A stretch of 64,000 bases of DNA from Bradyrhizobium sp. SRL28 (GTDB taxonomy: Bacteria; Pseudomonadota; Alphaproteobacteria; Rhizobiales; Xanthobacteraceae): NCBI RefSeq assembly GCF_018596315.1, contig NZ_JAHEAG010000012.1, positions 1-64,000 of the forward strand, written 5' to 3'. The notes under the pieces are model-generated. The model saw only the letters and a program-made list of their open reading frames with translations. It was not told the DNA's origin and did not search any database. The translations under genes and the position numbers were made by a program. This document shows, piece by piece, positions 52,037 through 59,673 of this stretch (positions are counted from its first letter, which is position 1; the number at the start of each line of letters is the position of its first letter).

Positions 52037-53248
52037 TCATTTCTTGACCAGCGGGCAGTTGCCCTCGCTCTCGGGACGGAACGCCTGATCGCCTGGAATA
52101 GTTGCGGCGACTTTCAGCAGATCCCATTTAGACGTGGATTCGTCGGGCTTCTTGACCTCGAGCAGATAGAACGGATGAATCTTGCGTCCGTCGCTGCGGA
52201 TGGTTCCCTTGCCGAACAGCGGATCGTCGGTCGGCATCGCCTTCATCGCCGACACCACAGCCTTGCCGTCGGCGGCGCCGCCCACCTTGTCGACGGCTTT
52301 CAGGTAATGCAGCACGGATGCGTAGACGCCGGCCTGCATGTCATTCGGATAATTCTTCTGCGGATGACGTTCGGCAAAGCGCTTGGCGAAGGCGCGCGTG
52401 CCGTCGTTCAAATCCCAGTAGAACGGATTCATGATCTGCGCGCCTTGCGCCGCCTTCAGGCCGAGCGCGGGAATGCCGTTCATGCCGAGGATCAGCCCGA
52501 CCAGCTTCTGCTTCCGGGTCAATCCAAATTCCGCCGCCTGCTTGATCGAGGTGATGGTGTCGTCGCCGGCATTCGCCACGCCGACGATGTCGGCGCCGGA
52601 GGCCTGCGCCTGCAACAGGAAGGAGGCGTAGTCGGCGGTGCCCAGCGGATGGCGCACGGCACCGAGCACTTCGCCGCCGGACGCCTTGACGGCTTCCATG
52701 GCCTGCTTTTCGAGATCGTGACCGAACGCATAATCGGCGGTGAGGAAGAACCATTTCTTGCCGCCCTGCGCAACCACCGCCTTGCCGAGACCGCGCCCGT
52801 AAGCGTAGGTGTCATAGGTCCAGTGCACGGTATTGGGCGTGCATTTTTCGCCGGTCAGCAGCGCCGTTCCGGCGCCGGAGCCGATGAATACCTTGTTCTT
52901 CTGCTCGGAGATGGCGGCAACCGCGAGCGCGATTGCCGAGTTCGGCAGGTCGAAGATCGCGTCGACGCTTTCGTTTTCATACCAGCGCCGCGCGATGCCG
53001 ACACCGATATCAGGCTTGTTCTGGTGATCGGCGGAGACGACCTCCACCGGCTTGCCGGCGGCCTTGCCGCCGTAATCCTCGACCGCCATCTGGGCCGCGA
53101 TCACCGAACCGATACCCTGGTAGGTCGCAAACACGCCGGACTGGTCGTTCAGCACGCCGATCCGAACGCGGTCCTGGGCATGTGCGGCACCAACGAATAT
53201 GCCGCCGAGCGCGGCAACGAGCATTCCTGTGCGAAAGAATTGTCGCAT
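52037..53248 (-). CDS. ABC substrate-binding protein 2 of the aromatic island
   Basis: 403 aa from the ATG at 53248 with AGGAGGG upstream. Signal peptide ends near AAHAQD. The N-terminus VRIGVLNDQSGVFATYQGIGSVIAAQMAVEDYGGK and C-terminus AFRPESEGNCPLVKK make it a close paralogue of the protein at 48638-49849. No permease is adjacent. It is divergent from a second MarR gene with a 19-bp near-perfect palindrome between, so uptake of its ligand is probably ligand-induced. Ligand unknown, likely an aromatic acid. Confidence 0.92.
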   Translation of the reverse strand: MRQFFRTGMLVAALGGIFVGAAHAQDRVRIGVLNDQSGVFATYQGIGSVIAAQMAVEDYGGKAAGKPVEVVSADHQNKPDIGVGIARRWYENESVDAIFDLPNSAIALAVAAISEQKNKVFIGSGAGTALLTGEKCTPNTVHWTYDTYAYGRGLGKAVVAQGGKKWFFLTADYAFGHDLEKQAMEAVKASGGEVLGAVRHPLGTADYASFLLQAQASGADIVGVANAGDDTITSIKQAAEFGLTRKQKLVGLILGMNGIPALGLKAAQGAQIMNPFYWDLNDGTRAFAKRFAERHPQKNYPNDMQAGVYASVLHYLKAVDKVGGAADGKAVVSAMKAMPTDDPLFGKGTIRSDGRKIHPFYLLEVKKPDESTSKWDLLKVAATIPGDQAFRPESEGNCPLVKK

Positions 53249-53298
53249 GCATTCCCTCCTGTGTGGAAAAAGGCGGGCCTTGGCGACCACTTCTGAAT

Positions 53299-53317
53299 TG
53301 CTTATAACTTATAAGCA
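53299..53317. promoter_or_regulatory. Perfect palindromic MarR operator candidate
   Basis: TGCTTATAACTTATAAGCA: nine-base arms around a single C, with no mismatch, in the 113-nt gap between binding protein 2 and MarR 2. Confidence 0.82.
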
Positions 53318-53361
53318 TTTTGAGGATTGTCAATTCATGTGATGCCGTGCGAGCTATTGCC

Positions 53362-53877
53362 ATGGGAAGAATCGCCAAAGTTTCGACGCGCAAGGCCAAC
53401 GGGGCAGGCAGACCGGCCGAGCCGGATGTGGGCCGGGAACTCGACCTCGCCGCGCTGCGGCAGACCCCGGGATTCATGATCCGGATCCTGCAGTTGCAGA
53501 ATTTCGAGGCGTTTTATCCGTATTTCGAAGCGCTAAAACTTTCGCCGCTCGAATACGCCATCTTGGTCGCGGTGCGGGACAACAAGACGGTGACGCAGAG
53601 CGAGCTCGCCGCCGTGCTGAAGATGCAATTGCCCAACCTGGTGAAGATCCTGTCGCGGATGGAGGAGACGGGAGTTCTCAAGCGCAAACGGTCCACGCGG
53701 GACAAGCGGGCAGTCGAACTCAGCCTCAGCGCGGCGGGCGAGAGGCGCGCCGACGAGGCCAGCCGGCTGGGCGAGCGCTTTAATGCGCAGACGCTTTCCG
53801 CGCTCAGCAAGCCCGAACAAGCCGCCTTTCTCCAGATGCTGGTGCGGCTGGTCGAAGCCCACAAGAACGGGTTTTGA
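53362..53877 (+). CDS. MarR-family regulator 2
   Basis: 171 aa from the ATG at 53362. HTH/wing: FEALKLSPLEYAILVAVRDNKTVTQSELAAVLKMQLPNLVKILSRMEETGVLKRKRSTRDKRAVELSLSAAGERRADEA. A basic N-tail (RIAKVSTRKANGAGRPAE) precedes it. It is divergent from binding protein 2 and convergent with feruloyl-CoA synthase (6-nt gap). The perfect palindrome upstream is its likely binding site. It is only distantly similar to MarR 1, so the three regulators are not simple copies. Confidence 0.9.
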   Translation: MGRIAKVSTRKANGAGRPAEPDVGRELDLAALRQTPGFMIRILQLQNFEAFYPYFEALKLSPLEYAILVAVRDNKTVTQSELAAVLKMQLPNLVKILSRMEETGVLKRKRSTRDKRAVELSLSAAGERRADEASRLGERFNAQTLSALSKPEQAAFLQMLVRLVEAHKNGF

Positions 53878-53883
53878 AGCGTC

Positions 53884-55746
53884 TCAGCCGGCGCAGCCGA
53901 TCCATTCGGCCGACGAACCATCGTCCAGCATTGCCACCGCGCTCGCGCGCCGCGTCAGCACCGCGCGCTGGTTGATGTAGCCCTTGTCGGTGATCTCGCC
54001 GCCGTCGACGGATGCCGGCTCGGCCAGCAGCAGCGCACGTGTGGCATGACCGGATGAGTTGCCGCTCTGCGCCTTCAGTTTAGCGAGCCCTTGCCCGATC
54101 GCGGTGCGAACCTTGTCGTGGCCGACCACGTCTTTCACATCGACGTTGTCTGATAGCCCGGCATGCGCCCGGCAGGCCGCGATGTTCGGAAATACCAGGA
54201 AGCGGACCTCGTCGCTGCTATGGCCGGTGACAGCGATATCCTGCGCCAGCGGCGCAAGCGCGGCGATGCCGGCGACACGCAGGGTTCCGACGTTGACCCA
54301 GGTGCCGGAATTGAGCTTGAAATCTTCCGCGACACGGCCGTCGAAAAACAGGCCGAGTTCGGGATGCGCCGGATCGGCAAAAGTCACGGCGTCGCCGATC
54401 AAATAGAAACCTTCGCTATCGAACGCCTGCGCGGTCAATTCGGGCGCCTTCCAGTAACCGGGCGTGACGTTCGGGCCGCGCACGCGCACTTCCAGCTTGT
54501 CGCCTGACGGCACCAGCTTCAGCTCAGTGCCCGGGATCGGCACGCCGATATTGCCGGAGCGTTTTGCCTGGAAGTGGCAATCGGTGGCGAGCGGCGACGT
54601 CTCGGTCGAGCCCCAGGCCGAGACCATCGGCAGCGCACGGCCGACCGCCTTGATCGAGAGCTCTTCCAGCCCATCCCAGAGATTCTGTGGTAGTGCAGCG
54701 CCTGCATAGAAAGCGAATTTCACCTCGCCGAAGAACTTTTGCCGGAGTTCGTCATCGCTTCGCAGCGCCGCGATCAGCATGTCAAAACCGCGCGGCACGT
54801 TGAAATAGACCGTTGGCATCACGCTGCGCAGGTTAGCGAGTGACGTCGCGAACAGCCCCGGTGCCGGCTTGCCACCGTCGACATAGAGCGTGCCGCCGTT
54901 GCGCAGCACCAGATTGAAATTGTGGTTGGCGCCGAAGGTATGACTCCACGGCAGCCAGTCGAGGATGACCAGCTTCTCGCCAATGCCCTCGAGGAACGTC
55001 CAGGTCTGCGCCTTGGCCTGCTGGCTTGAGGTCAGCATGCGCTGGGTGTTGATCACGGCCTTTGGTGTGCCTGTCGAACCCGACGTGAACAGGAATTTTG
55101 CAATCGTGTCGGGCGTGATTGCGACGAAGGCCTTTTCGACATCAGGCGTTTCCGGCGTCGCCGCGATGCTGCGGAACGAGATGGCGTCGGTGTCGTCTGC
55201 GTTGCCGCTGACGATCGTAGCCGAATGCAGCGGCTTGATCGCGGCCAGCGCCGCAGCAAACGGTTTTGTGCCGGAAACATAGATCGCACCGGGCCCGAGC
55301 AGCGTGATCATGCTCTTGAGCTTGTCGAAGTCTTTGGACATCAGCGAATAGGCCGGCGAGATCGCGGCCGATGGCACGCCGACATGCTGGGCGGCGAGCG
55401 CGAACAGCGCGTGCTCGACGCTGTTGTCGGAGAGGATCACCAGCGGCCGCTCGGCGCTTAGCCCTTGCGCGAGGATCCAGGCGGCGGCCGAGCGCACCTG
55501 TTGCAAGGCGTCCCTGTAGGTGACGGTCGTCCACGGCGCATCGGTGCTGGCGCGATCGGCGACAAAAATCCGGTCCGGCGCCTGCCGCGCCCAATGCTCC
55601 AGCCAGTCGCCGATGCAACGCGCACCCGGCTGAAGCGGCACGGTCGAGCTCACCAGAATGCTGCCGTCGGCGCGGCGGTCGGCGACAATCGCAGGCGTCG
55701 CGAACAGAGTGCGGGAATGGTCACCGCTTGCGGCGGCGAGGGTCAT
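53884..55746 (-). CDS. fcs: Feruloyl-CoA synthase
   Basis: 620 aa, AMP-forming acyl-CoA synthetase of the feruloyl-CoA synthase family. P-loop LFTSGSTGTPKAVINTQRML; FNVPRGFDMLIAALR and DWLPWSHTFGANHNFNLVLRNGGTLYVDGGKPAPGLF are typical of this family, as is VAEDFKLNSGTWVNVGTLR for the hinge. It activates ferulate, p-coumarate or caffeate to the CoA thioester. The downstream hydratase-lyase and vanillin dehydrogenase are not in this window. It is divergent from a third MarR gene across a large palindrome. Confidence 0.93.
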   Translation of the reverse strand: MTLAAASGDHSRTLFATPAIVADRRADGSILVSSTVPLQPGARCIGDWLEHWARQAPDRIFVADRASTDAPWTTVTYRDALQQVRSAAAWILAQGLSAERPLVILSDNSVEHALFALAAQHVGVPSAAISPAYSLMSKDFDKLKSMITLLGPGAIYVSGTKPFAAALAAIKPLHSATIVSGNADDTDAISFRSIAATPETPDVEKAFVAITPDTIAKFLFTSGSTGTPKAVINTQRMLTSSQQAKAQTWTFLEGIGEKLVILDWLPWSHTFGANHNFNLVLRNGGTLYVDGGKPAPGLFATSLANLRSVMPTVYFNVPRGFDMLIAALRSDDELRQKFFGEVKFAFYAGAALPQNLWDGLEELSIKAVGRALPMVSAWGSTETSPLATDCHFQAKRSGNIGVPIPGTELKLVPSGDKLEVRVRGPNVTPGYWKAPELTAQAFDSEGFYLIGDAVTFADPAHPELGLFFDGRVAEDFKLNSGTWVNVGTLRVAGIAALAPLAQDIAVTGHSSDEVRFLVFPNIAACRAHAGLSDNVDVKDVVGHDKVRTAIGQGLAKLKAQSGNSSGHATRALLLAEPASVDGGEITDKGYINQRAVLTRRASAVAMLDDGSSAEWIGCAG

Positions 55747-55824
55747 GGTTTCCTCCTGTCCCGGCTGTTTCGGGGCTGCCGCGCATCATGCCGGCCTGCG
55801 GCTCGAACGGCCGCTTGCCCCTAA

Positions 55825-55854
55825 TGTTGAGCACAACAATTGTTGTCGTCAACA
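55825..55854. promoter_or_regulatory. Palindromic operator between fcs and MarR 3
   Basis: Core palindrome ACAACAATTGTTGT (55833-55846) is perfect. Outer arms TGTTGA (55825-55830) and TCAACA (55849-55854) extend it to a 30-bp near-palindrome. It sits midway between the fcs start (55746) and the MarR start (55893). Confidence 0.82.
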
Positions 55855-55892
55855 ACAATCTTCCCCTGGACCGCGCGAGGCGCTAGAAGGAG

Positions 55893-56429
55893 ATGATGGC
55901 GGGAAACAGTCAAATGCCCAAAACGGCCAAATCACGAGCAGGCTTGCAGCCGCGTTTCGGCCGCAAGCAAGCCGGAAACGGCAGATCGCAGGGCGACGTC
56001 ATGGATGACGAGATCGCCCTCGACGCGCTGGCCGGCCACGCCGGTTATGCGGTGCGGCGCTTCCAGATCTGGATTTTTCAGGATTTTATTCGCACGCTCG
56101 GCGCCGTCGATATCCGCCCGACGCAGTATTCCGTCCTGACCGTCATCGGCGCCAATCCCGGTCTGAGTCAGATGGCGGTCGCCAAGCGGCTCGGAATCGA
56201 ACGCGCCAGGCTGGTGCACCTGCTGGACAGCCTCGAACAGCGCGAACTGGTCAGCCGCCTCAGATCGGCCACCGACCGGCGCTCCCACGCCTTGCATCTG
56301 ACCGCGCGCGGCAGGACCGCGCTGGCGCAGTTCAGGCGGCTCGCCGCCGAGCATGAGCGCCATGTGGCCGAGAAAATCGGCAAGGAAAACCGGGAGCGGC
56401 TGCTGCAAATTCTTTCCGCATTCACCTGA
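55893..56429 (+). CDS. MarR-family regulator 3 (hydroxycinnamate-type)
   Basis: 178 aa from the ATG at 55893; GGAG touches this start, so the ATG at 55914 is a real alternative (171 aa). HTH/wing: QYSVLTVIGANPGLSQMAVAKRLGIERARLVHLLDSLEQRELVSRLRSATDRRSHALHLTARG. CouR-type MarR repressors in related bacteria bind hydroxycinnamoyl-CoA, which would fit a divergent fcs. The 30-bp palindrome at 55825-55854 is its probable site. Confidence 0.9.
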   Translation: MMAGNSQMPKTAKSRAGLQPRFGRKQAGNGRSQGDVMDDEIALDALAGHAGYAVRRFQIWIFQDFIRTLGAVDIRPTQYSVLTVIGANPGLSQMAVAKRLGIERARLVHLLDSLEQRELVSRLRSATDRRSHALHLTARGRTALAQFRRLAAEHERHVAEKIGKENRERLLQILSAFT

Positions 56430-56459
56430 TCGCGGCTTCGCCTCGCCATGGGTCCTTTC

Positions 56460-56474
56460 GCCTAAATTTTAGGC
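56460..56474. terminator. Small palindrome after MarR 3
   Basis: GCCTAAA T TTTAGGC, 30 nt after the MarR 3 stop. It could be a weak terminator or another operator. Confidence 0.45.
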
Positions 56475-56567
56475 ATACGATCGACAGCGCCAAGCCTGCA
56501 GAGCGAGCACGCTCATATACTAAACATCTGATATTACGTGGCTATCCTTCAGGGTCGGCTCCATGCA

Positions 56568-56585
56568 GCCATTGTACACAATGGC
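56568..56585. promoter_or_regulatory. Candidate GntR operator upstream of atzF
   Basis: GCCATTGTACACAATGGC: 8-bp arms around AC. The inner ATTGT-N2-ACAAT is the usual form for FCD/FadR-type GntR sites. It lies 53-70 nt before the atzF start. The nearby GntR gene (58536-59261) is the natural candidate. Confidence 0.6.
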
Positions 56586-56637
56586 ACATCGCTTGCTTCA
56601 TTCCCGGTAACCTTTGCTCGCTGGAGTTTTGCTCGCC

Positions 56638-58443
56638 ATGGGGTCTGACGCGCCTGAAACCGTTGCCGCCATTGTCGCCGCGCACCGCGCCGCGACCATG
56701 ACCCCGGCGCAAACTGTCGCGCGCAGCTATCAGCGCATCCGCGACCACAACGACCCCGCCATATTCATCAGCCTGCGCGACGAGAAGGAGGCGCTGGCGG
56801 ACGCCGAAGCGCTGGCCTCGAAAGACGCGGCGGCGCTTCCCCTCTATGGCGTGCCGGTCGCGGTGAAGGACAATATCGACGCGCAGGGCATGCCGACCAC
56901 GGCGGCCTGCCCTGCTTTCTCCTATTCGCCCGCGCAGGATTCGACAGCCGTGGCAAAACTGCGGGCGGCCGGCGCCATCATCATCGGCAAGACCAATCTC
57001 GACCAGTTCGCAACCGGCCTCGTCGGCGTCCGCTCGCCCTACGGCATTCCCATTAATCCGGTTCGCGCCGATCTCATACCGGGCGGGTCGAGCTCGGGTT
57101 CGGCGGTCGCGGTTTCCGCCGGCCTGGTGCCGCTCGCACTCGGCACCGACACCGCAGGCAGCGGCCGCGTGCCGGCGATGCTGAACAACATCGTCGGATT
57201 GAAGCCGAGCCTCGGGCTGATCTCCAATGCCGGCCTGGTCCCGGCCTGCCGGACGCTGGACTGCATTTCGGTGTTCTCGCTGACCGTCGACGACGCGATG
57301 ACTGCGCTCTCGGCGATGGCGGGATCTGACGGCGCCGATCCGTTTTCGCGCGACCGGCCGGTGGAGAAGATGTCCGCGTTTCCCGAGAAACTCCGGCTCG
57401 GCGTGCCGCGCAACGGCCAATTGATTTTCTTCGGCGACCGCGCCGCGGAGAAAGCCTATGGCGAGGCGCTTGAGCGCTGGACGTCGCTCGGCGCCACGCT
57501 GGTCGAATTCGATCTGGAGCCGTTTTATGAGACCGCGCGGCTGCTCTATGAGGGGCCGTGGGTCGCCGAACGTTATCTCGTCATCCGCGACCTGCTGGCA
57601 TCCTCGCCGGATTCGATTCATCCGGTGACGCGCGAGATTACGGCCGCCGGCGCGCGGCTGACCGCCGCCGACACTTTTGCCGCGCTCTATCGGCTGCAGG
57701 CGCTGCGGCGCACAGCCGAGCGCAGCTTTGACAATTACGACGCCATGGTGCTGCCGACGGCGCCGACCGCCTATTCGACCGCGCAGGTGCTGGCCAATCC
57801 GGTCGAACTCAACAGCCGGCTCGGCACCTACACTAATTTTGTGAACTTGCTCGATCTCTGCGGCCTTGCGCTGCCGGCCGCGATGCGACCAGACGGCATT
57901 CCGTTCGGCATCACGCTGCTGGCGCCCGCAGGCCGCGACGCAGCGCTCGCCAGCATCGGCCACGTGTTTCACGCCGACACCAAACTCAAGATGGGAGCCA
58001 AGGGCCTGACGCAGCCCGTGCTCGCTGCATTGCCGGCTGGCACCAGCGGCGAAATCACCATCGCCGTGGTCGGCGCACATCTCTCCGGCATGGTGCTCAA
58101 CGGCGAACTGCAGGCGCTCGGCGCACGCCTGCTCGAGGCGACCACGACTGCGCCGGACTACAAGCTCTACGCGCTCGACACCACGCCGCCGAAGCCCGGC
58201 ATGCTGCGCGTGGACGCAGGCGCGGGAAGTTCGATCAAGCTGGAGCTATGGGCGTTGTCGGCCGCAGCCTTCGGCAGATTCGTCGCCGCAATCCCGCCGC
58301 CGCTCGGAATCGGCACGGTACGGTTGGCTGATGGAAGAGGGGTGAAGGGTTTTGTCGTCGAGCCCGTGGCGATCGAAGGCGCGCGCGATATTTCAGGCTA
58401 CGGCGGCTGGCGCGCGTTCATGGCGGAGAAGGCGGGGGTTTAG
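56638..58443 (+). CDS. atzF: Allophanate hydrolase (AtzF-like amidase)
   Basis: 601 aa from the ATG at 56638. The amidase-signature half has Lys77 in AVKDNID, GGSSSGSAVAVS (cis-Ser about 152) and the nucleophile Ser175 in DTAGSGR. The C-terminal half, from about residue 475 (IAVVGAHLSGMVLNGELQALGARL), is the AtzF/allophanate-specific domain. The enzyme splits allophanate into ammonia and CO2. A GntR-type palindrome lies upstream, and atzG/E/H homologues lie on the opposite strand, so it is probably the last step of a shared ureide/biuret-like pathway. Confidence 0.92.
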   Translation: MGSDAPETVAAIVAAHRAATMTPAQTVARSYQRIRDHNDPAIFISLRDEKEALADAEALASKDAAALPLYGVPVAVKDNIDAQGMPTTAACPAFSYSPAQDSTAVAKLRAAGAIIIGKTNLDQFATGLVGVRSPYGIPINPVRADLIPGGSSSGSAVAVSAGLVPLALGTDTAGSGRVPAMLNNIVGLKPSLGLISNAGLVPACRTLDCISVFSLTVDDAMTALSAMAGSDGADPFSRDRPVEKMSAFPEKLRLGVPRNGQLIFFGDRAAEKAYGEALERWTSLGATLVEFDLEPFYETARLLYEGPWVAERYLVIRDLLASSPDSIHPVTREITAAGARLTAADTFAALYRLQALRRTAERSFDNYDAMVLPTAPTAYSTAQVLANPVELNSRLGTYTNFVNLLDLCGLALPAAMRPDGIPFGITLLAPAGRDAALASIGHVFHADTKLKMGAKGLTQPVLAALPAGTSGEITIAVVGAHLSGMVLNGELQALGARLLEATTTAPDYKLYALDTTPPKPGMLRVDAGAGSSIKLELWALSAAAFGRFVAAIPPPLGIGTVRLADGRGVKGFVVEPVAIEGARDISGYGGWRAFMAEKAGV

Positions 58444-58444
58444 C

Positions 58445-58530
58445 CGTCATTGCGAGCGAAGCGAAGCAATCCATCTATCCTCGCACGCCGAAAGATGGAT
58501 TGCTTCGTCGCTTCGCTCCTCGCAATGACG
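58445..58530. repeat. Palindromic repeat, family A copy 4
   Basis: CGTCATTGCGAGCGAAGCGA ... CGCTTCGCTCCTCGCAATGACG between the convergent atzF and gntR stops. Confidence 0.92.
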
Positions 58531-58535
58531 AAGGG

Positions 58536-59261
58536 CTACACCGACACCGCGTAGAGCTCGTACTCCCCGCGCACCAGCTCAATATGAGCGCGCATCGCGG
58601 CGGCCGCGCCGGCCTTGTCGCCGCGCATGATCGCGACCACGACGCGGTCGTGTTCGGCATGCGATTTCGCCAGACGCCCGAGGTTGCGGAACTGGGCGCG
58701 GCGGAACGGTTGCACCCGCACCCGCGTCGCCAGCGTCATCTCGGCGATGTAGCCGTTCTGCGAGCCGGCATAGATCGCGTTATGGAAGCGCTCGTTGACC
58801 TCGTGAAAGCGCTCGGGATTTCCGGCATGGCTCAGCACGCGCAATTCCTCGTGTATCCCTTCCAGCTTCTGGCGATCCGCCGGCGGCATCCGCTCGGCGG
58901 CGAGCCCGGCGCACAGGGCTTCCAGTTCGGCCATCGCCTCGAACATTTCAGTCAAGCGATCCAGCGAGGGCTGCGCGACGACGGCGCCGCGGTGGGCGCG
59001 GGCTTCGACCAGGCCGCTCGCCACCAGTTGGCGCAGCGCCTCGCGAACCGGCGTGCGCGATACGGAAAAGCGCCGTGCGATGTCGGTCTCGTCGAGCGCC
59101 GATCCCGGCGGCAGCACGCCGCGCACGATCTCGTCGGCAAGCTGCAGCCGCAGCTCTTCCGCGCGCGTAACCTTGTCGCGTGGCATCGACGGGCGATCGA
59201 CGCGGCGAACCACCGTCCCGGATTCGACGCCGGACTGCACGACAGGATCATCCAGACTCAT
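58536..59261 (-). CDS. GntR-family regulator with FCD domain
   Basis: 241 aa from the ATG at 59261, overlapping the AtzH-like stop by 4 nt (ATGA). The N-terminal winged helix is EELRLQLADEIVRGVLPPGSALDETDIARRFSVSRTPVREALRQLVASGLVEARAHRGAVV. The FCD effector domain has HEVNERFHNAIYAGSQNGYI and RVQPFRRAQF, with metal-binding His expected. FCD regulators usually sense small organic acids. It is probably the local controller of atzGEH, the ABC transporter and atzF. Confidence 0.92.
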   Translation of the reverse strand: MSLDDPVVQSGVESGTVVRRVDRPSMPRDKVTRAEELRLQLADEIVRGVLPPGSALDETDIARRFSVSRTPVREALRQLVASGLVEARAHRGAVVAQPSLDRLTEMFEAMAELEALCAGLAAERMPPADRQKLEGIHEELRVLSHAGNPERFHEVNERFHNAIYAGSQNGYIAEMTLATRVRVQPFRRAQFRNLGRLAKSHAEHDRVVVAIMRGDKAGAAAAMRAHIELVRGEYELYAVSV

Positions 59262-59671
59262 GTCGTTTGACCCGTTTGCTTGGAAGATTCGGGCTCGTCG
59301 ATGATGCTGACGTGGGCCGCGACGATCTTCCACCCTTCCGGAAACCGTATCCAGGTTTGCATCTGCCGCCCTACCCTGCCCGGCGCGCCGTCGCGATAGA
59401 ACAGCGTCGAGGCGACGGCGGTATCGCGGCCGTAGGTCGTGATCACGGTCTTGTCGGTGCGGCGCATCAGCCCGACCGGCGAACGCGCGGCGCGGAATGC
59501 CATGATCGCATCATAGCCGTAGAGGTTTTCGGCGATGCCGTAGCGCAGCGTGTGGGGGTCGTTGCGGAATAACTCGTCGAGCACCGCGACGTCGTTCGAC
59601 ACCAGCGCCTTCTCATAGCGCGCGAATTGCGCGGTGACTTCGGCGAGCACGTCGGGAAGATCGATCTCCAT
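59258..59671 (-). CDS. atzH: AtzH/HpxZ-like protein (DUF3225)
   Basis: 137 aa, NTF2-like fold: MEIDLPDVLAEVTAQFARYEKALVSNDVAVLDELFRNDPHTLRYGIAENLYGYDAIMAFRAAR and WIRFPEGWKIVAAHVSII. AtzH-like proteins accompany AtzE/AtzG in cyanurate and oxalurate clusters; AtzH is reported to convert a 1,3-dicarboxyurea intermediate to allophanate. It starts 2 nt after the atzE-like stop and overlaps gntR by 4 nt. In this cluster it would act between AtzEG and AtzF. Confidence 0.85.
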   Translation of the reverse strand: MEIDLPDVLAEVTAQFARYEKALVSNDVAVLDELFRNDPHTLRYGIAENLYGYDAIMAFRAARSPVGLMRRTDKTVITTYGRDTAVASTLFYRDGAPGRVGRQMQTWIRFPEGWKIVAAHVSIIDEPESSKQTGQTT

Positions 59672-59673
59672 GG

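Noticed and set aside
51167..53296. 709-codon plus-strand frame across MarR 1 and binding protein 2
   Set aside because: It spans a real gene in another frame and is antisense to the second binding protein; no domain spans it.
56542..58080. 512-codon minus-strand frame opposite atzF
   Set aside because: High-GC shadow of atzF: Arg/His/Gln-rich, with no domain.
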